Origin: an uncultured Desulfuromonadales bacterium
Lineage (GTDB): Bacteria > Desulfobacterota > Desulfuromonadia > Geobacterales > CAIOGM01
Assembly: GCA_903929485.1 (NCBI GenBank)
Contig: CAIYUY010000026.1
Coordinates: forward strand, 1-64,000
Direction: 5' to 3'
DNA: 64,000 nt
The notes beneath the pieces were generated by a model that saw nothing but the letters and a program-made list of their open reading frames with translations, had not been told where the DNA came from and searched no databases. A program made the translations under genes and the position numbers. Positions 29,602-38,474 of this stretch are shown here, piece by piece (positions within the stretch are counted from its first letter, which is position 1; each line of letters opens with the position of its first letter).

Positions 29602-31080
29602 TTACCTCGTTTCCTTCCTGAGCTGCGGGAAGAGGATGACGTCGCGAATGGAGGGAGAATTGGTGAAAAGCATGACCAAACGGTCAATGCCGATCCCCTC
29701 GCCGGCGGTGGGGGGCATGCCATACTCCAACGCCCGGATATAATCCTCATCCATGTAGTGAGCTTCTTCATCCCCCTTTTCTTTCAGGGAAACCTGGGCG
29801 AGAAACCGCTCCTTCTGGTCAACCGGGTCGTTCAGCTCCGAAAAGGCGTTGGCCAGTTCACGCCCAGCGATGTACAGCTCGAACCGGTCCACGATCTCCG
29901 GGTCGTCGTCGTTTTTCCGCGACAGGGGAGAGACCTCGGTGGGATAGGCGGTGATGAAGGTGGGCTGAATCAGCTTCGTCTCCGCCACCTCCTCGAAGAT
30001 CTCCATGAGCAGCCTGCCGTAGCTGATCTTTTCGGGGAGTTCCAGGCCGATCTTTTGGGCGTAGGCATATGCCAGATCCCGATCCTCCAGGCTTTTGCGA
30101 TCGATGGCGCCATACTCAACCACCGCTTCCTTCACGGTGAGCCGTTTCCAGGGGCGCTGAAAACTTATGTTCTCACCCTGACAGGTGAAATCCAGGCTCC
30201 CCAGGAGTTCCTGGGCCACATGACAAAGGAGCTCCTCCGTATACGTTATGAGATCTTCATAAGTGGCATAAGCCCGGTAGAACTCCATCATGGTGAATTC
30301 GGGATTATGCCGAATGGAGATCCCTTCATTCCGGAAGTTACGATTGATCTCGAAGACCCGCTCGAACCCACCCACCACCAGCCGCTTGAGATACAATTCA
30401 GGGGCGATGCGCAGGTAAAGGTCCATGTCCAGGGCGTTGTGATGGGTGACGAAGGGGCGGGCAGTGGCGCCGCCGGGGATCTGCTGCATCATGGGGGTCT
30501 CGACTTCCAAAAAGTCGTTTTTCACCATGAAGTCACGGATAAGGGTGATGATCCGGGAACGCTTCAAAAAGACGTCGCGGGATTCCGGGTTGACGATGAG
30601 ATCAACATATCGCTGGCGGTAGCGGGTCTCCACGTCGGTAAGCCCATGAAATTTTTCGGGAAGGGGCTGAAAGGACTTGGTCAGGAGCCGGATGGTCGTC
30701 ACATGAAGGGACAGTTCACCGGTCTTGGTCCGAAAAGGCCACCCCTGGGCGCCGACAATATCCCCCAGGTCGAAGGTCTCGAAGCAGGCAAAGACCTCTT
30801 CTCCCACCACGTCCTTCTTCACGTACAGCTGTATCCGCCCCTTGCGATCCTGAAGCTGAATGAAGGCGGCCTTGCCGAAGGAGCGGCGAGCCATGATCCT
30901 GCCGGCAACCACGAAGGTCTCGGCATTTTCCGGTATGTCAGCACTCTCGCCATAGGCGGCCGCAAGATCCGCGGATGTCTGTCGGGGGGTAAAATCATTG
31001 GGATAGGGGTTAATCCCTTCTTCCCACATTTTGTTCACCTTACGGCGGCGTTGCAACGTCAGTTCATGTAGTTCTTCCAT
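29602..31080 (-). CDS. lysS: Lysyl-tRNA synthetase (class II)
   Basis: [71 protein letters not shown]. Confidence 0.96.
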   Translation of the reverse strand: MEELHELTLQRRRKVNKMWEEGINPYPNDFTPRQTSADLAAAYGESADIPENAETFVVAGRIMARRSFGKAAFIQLQDRKGRIQLYVKKDVVGEEVFACFETFDLGDIVGAQGWPFRTKTGELSLHVTTIRLLTKSFQPLPEKFHGLTDVETRYRQRYVDLIVNPESRDVFLKRSRIITLIRDFMVKNDFLEVETPMMQQIPGGATARPFVTHHNALDMDLYLRIAPELYLKRLVVGGFERVFEINRNFRNEGISIRHNPEFTMMEFYRAYATYEDLITYTEELLCHVAQELLGSLDFTCQGENISFQRPWKRLTVKEAVVEYGAIDRKSLEDRDLAYAYAQKIGLELPEKISYGRLLMEIFEEVAETKLIQPTFITAYPTEVSPLSRKNDDDPEIVDRFELYIAGRELANAFSELNDPVDQKERFLAQVSLKEKGDEEAHYMDEDYIRALEYGMPPTAGEGIGIDRLVMLFTNSPSIRDVILFPQLRKETR

Positions 31081-31167
31081 GCGAGGATCGGACCTTTCAT
31101 GCTTAAATTCAGTAATCGTAGAAAATAGCCTGTTCCCCGGAGGCAGTCAAGGGAAAAGGGGCGGGCT

Positions 31168-32415
31168 TTAAGGGAACCCAAAGATCACCGTCGGGACAAG
31201 AACATCGGTGGTGGAATTCACCCCCACCTGTCCGTAGGCGTTGTGTCCCCATGACCATCCCCTGGCGCCGGAAAAGGCAAGGGAGTGGTGGCCGATGGCA
31301 AGTATTCTGTCAATGGCGGCAAGACCCGGCACCTGTACCGCCAGATGGCTGTCGATCATGGTCCCCTGCCCCAGCTGTCCATAACCGTTATACCCCCAGG
31401 CCCAGAGGGTGCCGTCGCTCTTCAGCGCCAGGGAATGATCAAGCCCGGCGGCAATGGCGATCACCCCGCTCAAGGGGGTATTGTTTGCATCGATAACCAC
31501 CTTTACCGGCGCCGACGACGAGACAACGGCATTGTTACCTAACTGACCGTAGTTGTCATATCCCCAGGCAGCCACCGTCCCGTCGTTCAAGAGTGCGAGG
31601 CTGTGACTTCCACCGGCGGCGATGGCTTTCACGCTACCCAGTAAACGTATCCCGCTATTGAGCAGACCGACAACTTGAGCCGGCACCTGGGTAGCGATAT
31701 TGACGGTTGTATCAGTAGGGAGACCGTCTCCAAGCTGCCCGCCATAACTGTTGCCCCAGGCCCAGACAGAGCCGTTGACGTCCAGGGCAAGGCTGAAAAC
31801 ACCGCCGGCGGCAATGGCGGAGGCGGTGAAACCACCACTACCGGGAGCTGCCTGTACGATCATGGCATACGTGTTGTAACCGGGTGTTAACGGGTCGGGG
31901 TTATACCCCAATTGACCCCAGGTATTGGCCCCCCAGGCCCAGACACTCCCCGTGGCGTCCAGGGCCAGGCTATGATTCCCCCCCGCGGCCACGGCAGTCA
32001 CATTGGAGAGATGGGTATGGGCGCTGGTTTTGTTGCTGAAAACCTTTACCGGCTGATAGGTGGCCGTTACCGTTCCGCTACCCAGTTGACCGTAGCCGTT
32101 ATTTCCCCAGCTCCAGACACCTCCCAGATTGTCGAGGGCCAGCGAGTCTGTTCCCCCGGTCACGACATCTTTCACCTTGGGGAGACCGGCAATGGGTACC
32201 GGTATCAGGCTGTTGGCGTTAGTGCCGTTTCCCAGCTGGCCATACCCGTTATTCCCCCATCCCATGGCGGTGTGGTTGCGAAAGGCGATAGTTTGGATAT
32301 AGCCGGTTGTCACCAGTTGCGATGAAATCGGCCAGGTGGATGAGGAGTTGCTCCCGCAAGCCGTCAGTGTTCCCAGGAGTGCGGCTCCCGTCAGGGCATA
32401 TCGTAAGATTTTCAT
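31168..32415 (-). CDS. RCC1-repeat (beta-propeller) lipoprotein-like secreted protein
   Basis: Repeated 'AAGGxHSLALxxDGTVWAWGxNxYGQLG'; N-terminal signal with LLGTLTACGS lipobox-like. Confidence 0.9.
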   Translation of the reverse strand: MKILRYALTGAALLGTLTACGSNSSSTWPISSQLVTTGYIQTIAFRNHTAMGWGNNGYGQLGNGTNANSLIPVPIAGLPKVKDVVTGGTDSLALDNLGGVWSWGNNGYGQLGSGTVTATYQPVKVFSNKTSAHTHLSNVTAVAAGGNHSLALDATGSVWAWGANTWGQLGYNPDPLTPGYNTYAMIVQAAPGSGGFTASAIAAGGVFSLALDVNGSVWAWGNSYGGQLGDGLPTDTTVNIATQVPAQVVGLLNSGIRLLGSVKAIAAGGSHSLALLNDGTVAAWGYDNYGQLGNNAVVSSSAPVKVVIDANNTPLSGVIAIAAGLDHSLALKSDGTLWAWGYNGYGQLGQGTMIDSHLAVQVPGLAAIDRILAIGHHSLAFSGARGWSWGHNAYGQVGVNSTTDVLVPTVIFGFP

Positions 32416-32504
32416 GGTTTAAGTGCTCCGTTTCAGTGGGGTAATCCCGTCAGGGAATCAGGAGTTAACTATACTAACAGGGAAATGTCAAGGACAGTTA
32501 GGCA

Positions 32505-32544
32505 TGTGCACGGGTTCATGGTGCGCACCGAAACCCGTGCGCAC
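32505..32544. other. Hairpin TGTGCACGGGTT...AACCCGTGCGCAC
   Basis: Inverted repeat with internal palindrome GGTGCGCACC, downstream of the decayed TPR gene. Confidence 0.45.
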
Positions 32545-32571
32545 CCTTCGGAGTCCAAGACCGTTGCATAT

Positions 32572-33327
32572 CTACCGGGAGTCCTCTAACAGCCGGGATA
32601 ATTCTCTATAATATTCAATGGTCTTAGTGACATGCGGCATTTCTTCACCATCCCGGAGATTCAAGAAAATCTCTCTGTTGATGTCGGCCGGTTCGTAATC
32701 CGGGTCAATTTCCAAGGCTCTGTTGAATGCGGAGAGCGCCTCCTGTTTTCTCCCAAGGTATGCGTGGCATAAACCGAGATTACCATATGATTGGGTATGA
32801 ATTTTATTCGATTCACAAACTTTCAGGAATCCCGTAATCGCCTCTTCATACTCACGGTTCTGCATTTTTGAAAATGCGACTTCAAAACGGTTCATTTCTT
32901 TAAGGTATTGATCCGGAGTCAAGCCGGTGCCGTGAAAGATTGACGTACCCATGTGAGTTAAAAAGTCACGAGCAGATTTCACAAAATCATCTTTTTGATC
33001 ACCAAATTACACAACCTTTATGAAACATTTTATTGAATTACCCACGTCTAGCAAGTTTTAACAAGAACTAGCCTTATTGTGCCATGCTTCAGCGAAGTAT
33101 GGAAAAAGATCAAGACATTTATCAAAATGTACAATTGATAATTTGTAGTCGCCTTTTATAGCCAGTAACGATCCCATGCCGAACTGGACGATGAACCCCT
33201 AATCTCTTGTCATGGCGCAACAGCGAGGACAAACAAGAGCGTTATTGTTGAGTTTGCAGAGACGTTTGCCTTTTACGGTCAGGCAAACCGAACACTTTGG
33301 TTTTATAGATATGAGTTCTCCTGAATT
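32572..33327 (-). pseudogene. Decayed zinc-ribbon + TPR protein gene; intact 3' part is ORF 32572..32982
   Basis: One continuous reading frame CSVCLTVKGKRLCKLNNNALVCPRCCAMTRD*GFIVQFGMGSLLAIKGDYKLSIVHFDKCLDLFPYFAEAWHNKASSC*NLLDVGNSIKCFIKVV*FGDQKDDFVKSARDFLTHMG...; stops at 33199-33201, 33058-33060, 33007-33009. Confidence 0.75.
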
Positions 33328-33334
33328 CTACTCA

Positions 33335-34981
33335 TCAGAGCGCCCCCAGAACCTTCAGCAGATGGGGCACCATCTGCTTCTTGCGAGACATGACCCCCAG
33401 CAGTTCATAAAGGTGTGGTTCGATCTGGGGATACCCCATGACATGGGCCAGCTCGTTTTTTCCCTCCACCAGGAGGAGGGTCGTCTCGCTGTAGATATCG
33501 GTCACCATGAGCCCCGCCATGGCCAAACGCTCCTCCTCCTTCACCCGTTTCAGCGCCTCCCGCAAACTATCCCTGATCTCGTAAAATTCATCGAAGCCGA
33601 CCACCTCCACCTGCCCGAGACCGAAAAGTGTCTCCCCGGCGGTAAACTGCTTGAAATCGGCGCGTATGGCGACTTCCAGCGATTCATAGGCGGAAAAGCC
33701 GCTGCAGGAGGAAAATATCTCCCGGCCGAACCGGGCATGATCCAGTCCGGACCGCTCCTCCAGCCAGAGCGCCAGTTCCCGATCACGACGGGTGGTGGTG
33801 GGGGATTTGAGAATTACCGTATCGGTAACAATCCCCGCAAGAAGAAGCGCCGCGATGGAAGGCTCCGGATCGATCCCCCGCTCCCGATAGAGGGAAGCCA
33901 CGATGGTGCAGGTGCTCCCCACCGGAGCCGCCATGAAGGTGATCGGCTGGTTCGTGGGGGAATTCCCCAGCTTGTGATGATCGATGACCTCCAGGATCTC
34001 CACCGCCTCGGCCCCCGGCACCGCCTGGGCCAGTTCGTTGTGATCCACCAGGATCAGGGCGTAGGGGAGCGGCGCCAGGAGCGAAGACTTGGTGGCGACC
34101 CCGGCCACGGTGCCGTCCTCCTCCAGGACGATCACCGCCGGCTCTCCCGAATGGAGAAGCTTCAGCCGCAAATGCTCCAGCGGCTCGGCTATCCCCACCT
34201 GCTCATACCGCGCTTCCACGAATTCCGTCAGCGGCGTGGAAAGCCGGGTCAGGGAAGCGGCGGTCGCCGTATCGTGAGGGGTGGAAAGAATCGTGACCCC
34301 GTTTGCACGGGCCAGCTCCCGCAGGTCGTCGTCTATATGCGGTCCCCCGGTCACCACCAGGAGCCTCACCCCCATCTGAATGGCCGTCTGCTGAATGGAG
34401 CGGCGATCCCCGGTCATGACCAGCAGGGACGCCGGGTCATACCCCTCGATCCGGCTGGTGAACGACTCCTCCCGCATGGCGCCGATAAAGAGATGGAGGT
34501 GTTCGATGGTGTCTCGGGACTCACCGGTAATGAAGGTCGCCCCCAGACAGGTCGCCAGGGAGCGGAGGGAGGTATCCACCCCACGCATCCGGTCCGTGCC
34601 GGCCAGCAGGTATTTTTCCGACAATCGCAGGAGCGTGACGATCCCCAGAGGGGCATTCCCCACGTCCACCACGGGTAGTACCCGGACGTTATGGCGATGG
34701 AACAGTTCCAGCGCCTCCTTCAGGGAAAGGGTCGCCGCCGCGGTAACCGGCTGCCGCTTGATGACGTCCCGGACCTTGGGGTGCACATCGGCAAGGTAGA
34801 GGGGAGGAGCGATCCCCAGCCGTTCCAGGATGGAGCGGGTCTGCGGGTTGGGATTTCCCGCCATGGCGGCGCGGACTTTTGAGTACCCCAGTTTCTTTTT
34901 CAACTCCGCATAGGCAATGGCCGACGCAATGGAATCGGTATCCGGGTTCCGGTGGCCGATGACGTAGATCTGTTTGCTCAA
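33335..34981 (-). CDS. Manganese-dependent inorganic pyrophosphatase with CBS/DRTGG insert (DHH family)
   Basis: YVIGHRNPDTDSIASAIAYAELKK, LVDHNELAQAVPG, VIDHHKLGN; TTG start with GGGAG upstream. Confidence 0.9.
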   Translation of the reverse strand: MSKQIYVIGHRNPDTDSIASAIAYAELKKKLGYSKVRAAMAGNPNPQTRSILERLGIAPPLYLADVHPKVRDVIKRQPVTAAATLSLKEALELFHRHNVRVLPVVDVGNAPLGIVTLLRLSEKYLLAGTDRMRGVDTSLRSLATCLGATFITGESRDTIEHLHLFIGAMREESFTSRIEGYDPASLLVMTGDRRSIQQTAIQMGVRLLVVTGGPHIDDDLRELARANGVTILSTPHDTATAASLTRLSTPLTEFVEARYEQVGIAEPLEHLRLKLLHSGEPAVIVLEEDGTVAGVATKSSLLAPLPYALILVDHNELAQAVPGAEAVEILEVIDHHKLGNSPTNQPITFMAAPVGSTCTIVASLYRERGIDPEPSIAALLLAGIVTDTVILKSPTTTRRDRELALWLEERSGLDHARFGREIFSSCSGFSAYESLEVAIRADFKQFTAGETLFGLGQVEVVGFDEFYEIRDSLREALKRVKEEERLAMAGLMVTDIYSETTLLLVEGKNELAHVMGYPQIEPHLYELLGVMSRKKQMVPHLLKVLGAL

Positions 34982-35021
34982 GGTGTTCTCCCAAAAAAGC
35001 GTATTCAGTGAAATCAGTGGA

Positions 35022-35903
35022 TCAGTACAGCTCCTCCCCGTACTCCGGCACCTGGTCAAGAAACCCCGGTATCCGCTCTCCCTGCGCCATGGCCGCATCC
35101 ACATCGGCAATGAGTCGCTCCCGGTCCTTGGGGTAACTCCCCGCCAGATTAAGGAAGTTGGAGACGTGGTTGGAACGGAGGATGGTCCGGGAAGGATTGA
35201 GCCCTGTTACAATCTCGCGTACCTCCTGCAACAGCTCCCGGTGGCTGCACTGCTCAATCCCCCGGATGAAGTCGTCGTTGTGACGCCGGAACAGGGTGAG
35301 GAGGGAAAAATATTCGGGATTCACCACGTTAACCCAGGAGGCGGTGGCGCGGGCATGCTCAAGGCTCCTCCCCTTCCCCGCCAGCCCCAGGATGGCGGTC
35401 ACCGAGAGCTTCATCCCCGCCCCCCTGGCCTTAAGACCCAGCTCCGCCATGGCGCCGCCATCAAAACCTTTGCCAATGGCGAGCAATGTCGTATCGTCCC
35501 CGGATTCCAGCCCCAGATAGAGCATCCGGAGCTGCTTCTCCCGGAGCAGCGCCAGCTCCGCAAGACTCTTGCCGGCCAGACTCCGGGGCGAGGCATAGGA
35601 ACCGATCCGAGTCAATGCAGGGAAGGTAGCAGCCAAGGTGTCAAGAATGGTGCGAAGCCCCTGAAAGGGATAGACCAGGGCATCGCCGTCAGCAAGAAAA
35701 ACCCGATGGATACCATCACGATGGCGCTCCGGTATGGCGGCAATTTCCGTCAACACCTCACCCACCGGCTTCAACCGGAACTGCTTTCCCTTGTACATTC
35801 CGCAGAAGGTGCAGCGATTCTGTGAACAGCCGATGGTGATCTGAAAGATAAGGGATCGGGCCTCCGATGGCGGGCGAAAGAGCGGCTCCTCATACTGGGG
35901 CAT
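35022..35903 (-). CDS. Radical SAM protein
   Basis: FQITIGCSQNRCTFCGMYKGKQF (CxxxCxxC-type cluster motif). Confidence 0.88.
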   Translation of the reverse strand: MPQYEEPLFRPPSEARSLIFQITIGCSQNRCTFCGMYKGKQFRLKPVGEVLTEIAAIPERHRDGIHRVFLADGDALVYPFQGLRTILDTLAATFPALTRIGSYASPRSLAGKSLAELALLREKQLRMLYLGLESGDDTTLLAIGKGFDGGAMAELGLKARGAGMKLSVTAILGLAGKGRSLEHARATASWVNVVNPEYFSLLTLFRRHNDDFIRGIEQCSHRELLQEVREIVTGLNPSRTILRSNHVSNFLNLAGSYPKDRERLIADVDAAMAQGERIPGFLDQVPEYGEELY

Positions 35904-36029
35904 GGGACGAAAACCTCTTTGTCTTTTTCGGTAGAGGCAAAAAACCGCTCTCACCGTAAGCGGATTACGAAGAGAACGGTTTTGATTTTCAACTGAGCTC
36001 GTAGAATCAGTTCTGATGCTTGTCCGGGT

Positions 36030-37250
36030 TTATCCCAGTGGTTCCAGAGCCGCAAGAGAGATGACCAACCGGAACTCCCGTTGTTCCTCGCCCACGGTGA
36101 CCGTAACCGGAATCGTTAACGCCCCATCTTCCAGTTGTCCTCCCCCGCTGATCCCAAGCCGGATCTCACCGGCGCCGCCGGCAAGTGGTGGCGCGGAAAA
36201 CGCCGTCTCATCTTCCCCTACCTCTACCTCTTCCTCTTCCTTTTCCTCTTCCTTTTCCTCTTCCTCTTCCTCTTCCTCGGGAAACGACAACGGACTCTCT
36301 TCCAACGGCTCAAACTCCCTCTCCGACGGTTCCGCCGCGAAATCCTCCCCTTCCTCTATCTCAGGTTTATCCTCCGGCTGAAAGGGGGAATCCGACGTCT
36401 CATCGGACAGATCAAACTCCATCTCCTCAAGTAACGCCGCCTCCTCAGCCTCAGCCTCGGCCCAAGCCTTAGCAGCGGCAGCTTCAGCCTCGGCTTCCGC
36501 CCGAGCTTCGGCCTCCGCCGTTGCTTTTCTCTCAGCCTCGACCTGTCTCTCAGCCTTGGCTTGAGCTTCGTCCGCCGCCTGTGCCTGTGCCTCAGCCTCA
36601 ACATTAGCCTGCTTCTCCGCCTCAGCCGCAAGTAATGCTTCCGCCTCGGCCTCGGCAACCTCAACCTCCACCCTATCCTTGATGTTCGCCAGAATCATCT
36701 TGGTGAGACAGGAAAGGGGGGCGTGCACCCCCTCGCCGCGAGACGATACCGTGGGAAACCCCGGGACGTTATCACGATTGAGAGTCCGTTGCAGCTCTTC
36801 CAGGGGGACGGCCTCCGGGAGATCGCGCCGGTTATACTGAACCACGAAGGGGATATAGTCGGAACCGGCCCCCTCCAAGGCAAGGAGCCCCTGCAGTTCG
36901 CTCAACATGTCCAGGTTCTCCTGCTGCCGATCCGGATCGGAATCGGCCACAAAGACCACACCGTCGACTCCTTTGAGCGCGACCTTCCAGGTGGACGGCA
37001 TGTGCACCTTGCCCGGAACCGTATACAGGTGAAACCTGACACTGTACCCTTCCAACTGATTAAAAGCAGGGCAGAAGTTAAAGAAGAGCATCCGGTTTCC
37101 CTGCACCGTCAGCGCCTTGAGGCTGCTCCGGATATCGGGATCCAGACTTCGGCAGATATAGGCGAGTGAAGTCTGCTTGCCGCTACCTTCGGGGCCAATG
37201 TAGACTATCTTCGCATTCACTTCTCTCAGGAGATGATTGAGCAGAGCCAT
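36030..37250 (-). CDS. MglA-like small GTPase domain fused to long Ala/Glu-rich low-complexity region and C-terminal domain
   Basis: MALLNHLLREVNAKIVYIGPEGSGKQTSLAYI..., VPGKVHMPSTWKVALKGVDGVVFVADS, PFVVQYNRRDLPEA; then AEAEAEALLAAEAEKQ...EEEEEEEEKEEEKEEEE. Confidence 0.82.
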   Translation of the reverse strand: MALLNHLLREVNAKIVYIGPEGSGKQTSLAYICRSLDPDIRSSLKALTVQGNRMLFFNFCPAFNQLEGYSVRFHLYTVPGKVHMPSTWKVALKGVDGVVFVADSDPDRQQENLDMLSELQGLLALEGAGSDYIPFVVQYNRRDLPEAVPLEELQRTLNRDNVPGFPTVSSRGEGVHAPLSCLTKMILANIKDRVEVEVAEAEAEALLAAEAEKQANVEAEAQAQAADEAQAKAERQVEAERKATAEAEARAEAEAEAAAAKAWAEAEAEEAALLEEMEFDLSDETSDSPFQPEDKPEIEEGEDFAAEPSEREFEPLEESPLSFPEEEEEEEEKEEEKEEEEVEVGEDETAFSAPPLAGGAGEIRLGISGGGQLEDGALTIPVTVTVGEEQREFRLVISLAALEPLG

Positions 37251-37284
37251 GAGTTTTTCCTTTCCGGATACGACTACGTCAATT

Positions 37285-38373
37285 TCAGCGGCGCCCGACA
37301 ACGGTACAGGAAACCCCGTTGCTCTTCAGCCGCTCAACCAGAGCAGCCGCGGCATCTTTCGTGGGGAAGGAGCCGGCGGTAAGCTGCCTGCTCGCCAACG
37401 GAACGAGAACCTGCGTCAACCGGGCGGAAATCCCCCAGGTGGAAAGCCGCTCCAGTTCCCTATTCCCCCCCTCTTCTTCATGGTACGAGCCGGCAATCAA
37501 TTCGTAGACCCCGCCATGGGGGAGAATAAAGGCGTCAGGCGCCTCCTCCAACATTTTCTTCCTCTCGGCGGCGGCCAGATCGGCATCTTTATACTCAGCA
37601 ACGAGCAATCGATACATGCGCGTGGAGCGCTTGGGGCCGCGGGAGGTCACCGGCTCCAAACCGGCCTTTTTCAGGAGAAGACGCGCCGGGATCAGTTCAC
37701 GGTCCGTGATAAAGGGACCACACCGGACGGCAAACCGCTCCTTATCGGTGACGGCCGCAAGAGGCGGGCTGTCAGCCGGCTTCGGAGGAGGGACGGCTTG
37801 CTGCTGTTTAGCGACGGCCGCTACCACCCGGGGTGGACTCTTAACCGGAGAGCCGGCCGCCGGAACCGGGGGGAGTGACGGCGCCGCCACGGGACGCGGC
37901 AGTGTCACCAGCCGGCGCGGCGGCTCGGGCGGAACTTTTTTAACCACCGCCGTGACCGCCTGGGGAGGCGGAGGAGGAGAAACCTTATGCTCCGCCACGA
38001 CGGGAGTAGTGACCGGCGTTCCGACCATGGCGACCGCTTTCGTTTCCTTGACCGGTTTTGCCGGTATCGCCTGATCACCCCTGGGGGACGGCTCGACAGG
38101 CTTCACTGCCGATCGCGCCGTGGTAACGGCGGTGAGCGCCGGTCGGACAGAGGCCGAGCTCCCCTTGCGGGGAAGCGCTTTGCGCACCGACGCCTTCACC
38201 TCCTTGCGCGGCTCCCCATGACTCAGGATCAAGTCGGTAAAATAATAGAGATAGCCAAAGAGCCCCAGAACAGCCAAGAGCACCACGAGGAGCATCCGTC
38301 GCCACCCCGCGAGAAACCCTTCCTGCGAACGCCTCTCCAGCCCCTCCTTTTCCAGTTGCCTCAGAGTTTTCAT
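37285..38373 (-). CDS. SPOR-like domain membrane protein with Pro/Lys/Val-rich linker
   Basis: N-terminal TM (LLVVLLAVLGLFGYLYYF), SPOR-like repeats RLLVAEYKDADLAAAERKKMLEEAP. Confidence 0.6.
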   Translation of the reverse strand: MKTLRQLEKEGLERRSQEGFLAGWRRMLLVVLLAVLGLFGYLYYFTDLILSHGEPRKEVKASVRKALPRKGSSASVRPALTAVTTARSAVKPVEPSPRGDQAIPAKPVKETKAVAMVGTPVTTPVVAEHKVSPPPPPQAVTAVVKKVPPEPPRRLVTLPRPVAAPSLPPVPAAGSPVKSPPRVVAAVAKQQQAVPPPKPADSPPLAAVTDKERFAVRCGPFITDRELIPARLLLKKAGLEPVTSRGPKRSTRMYRLLVAEYKDADLAAAERKKMLEEAPDAFILPHGGVYELIAGSYHEEEGGNRELERLSTWGISARLTQVLVPLASRQLTAGSFPTKDAAAALVERLKSNGVSCTVVGRR

Positions 38374-38474
38374 AACATCATTCCCCGTTTCCCACCTGCC
38401 GGTTATCACTCCTATTCCCCACCCCTGCTCTGCCGCACTACGGAGCCACGAGGGGAGGACTCTCCCTGCTATCC

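Noticed and set aside
29758-31071. Long + strand ORF of 437 aa
   Set aside because: Shadow ORF antisense to lysS
33172-33203. gatcccatgccgaactggacgatgaacccc resembles part of a 5S rRNA
   Set aside because: No flanking 5S helices, and the opposite strand reads QFGMGS in frame with the decayed zinc-ribbon/TPR gene, which explains the match
33212-34678. Long + strand ORF of 488 aa
   Set aside because: Antisense to the clear pyrophosphatase gene; composition is typical of shadow ORFs
36135-36434. Leu/Phe-rich + strand ORF resembling a membrane protein
   Set aside because: Antisense of the Glu-rich low-complexity tract of the MglA-like gene
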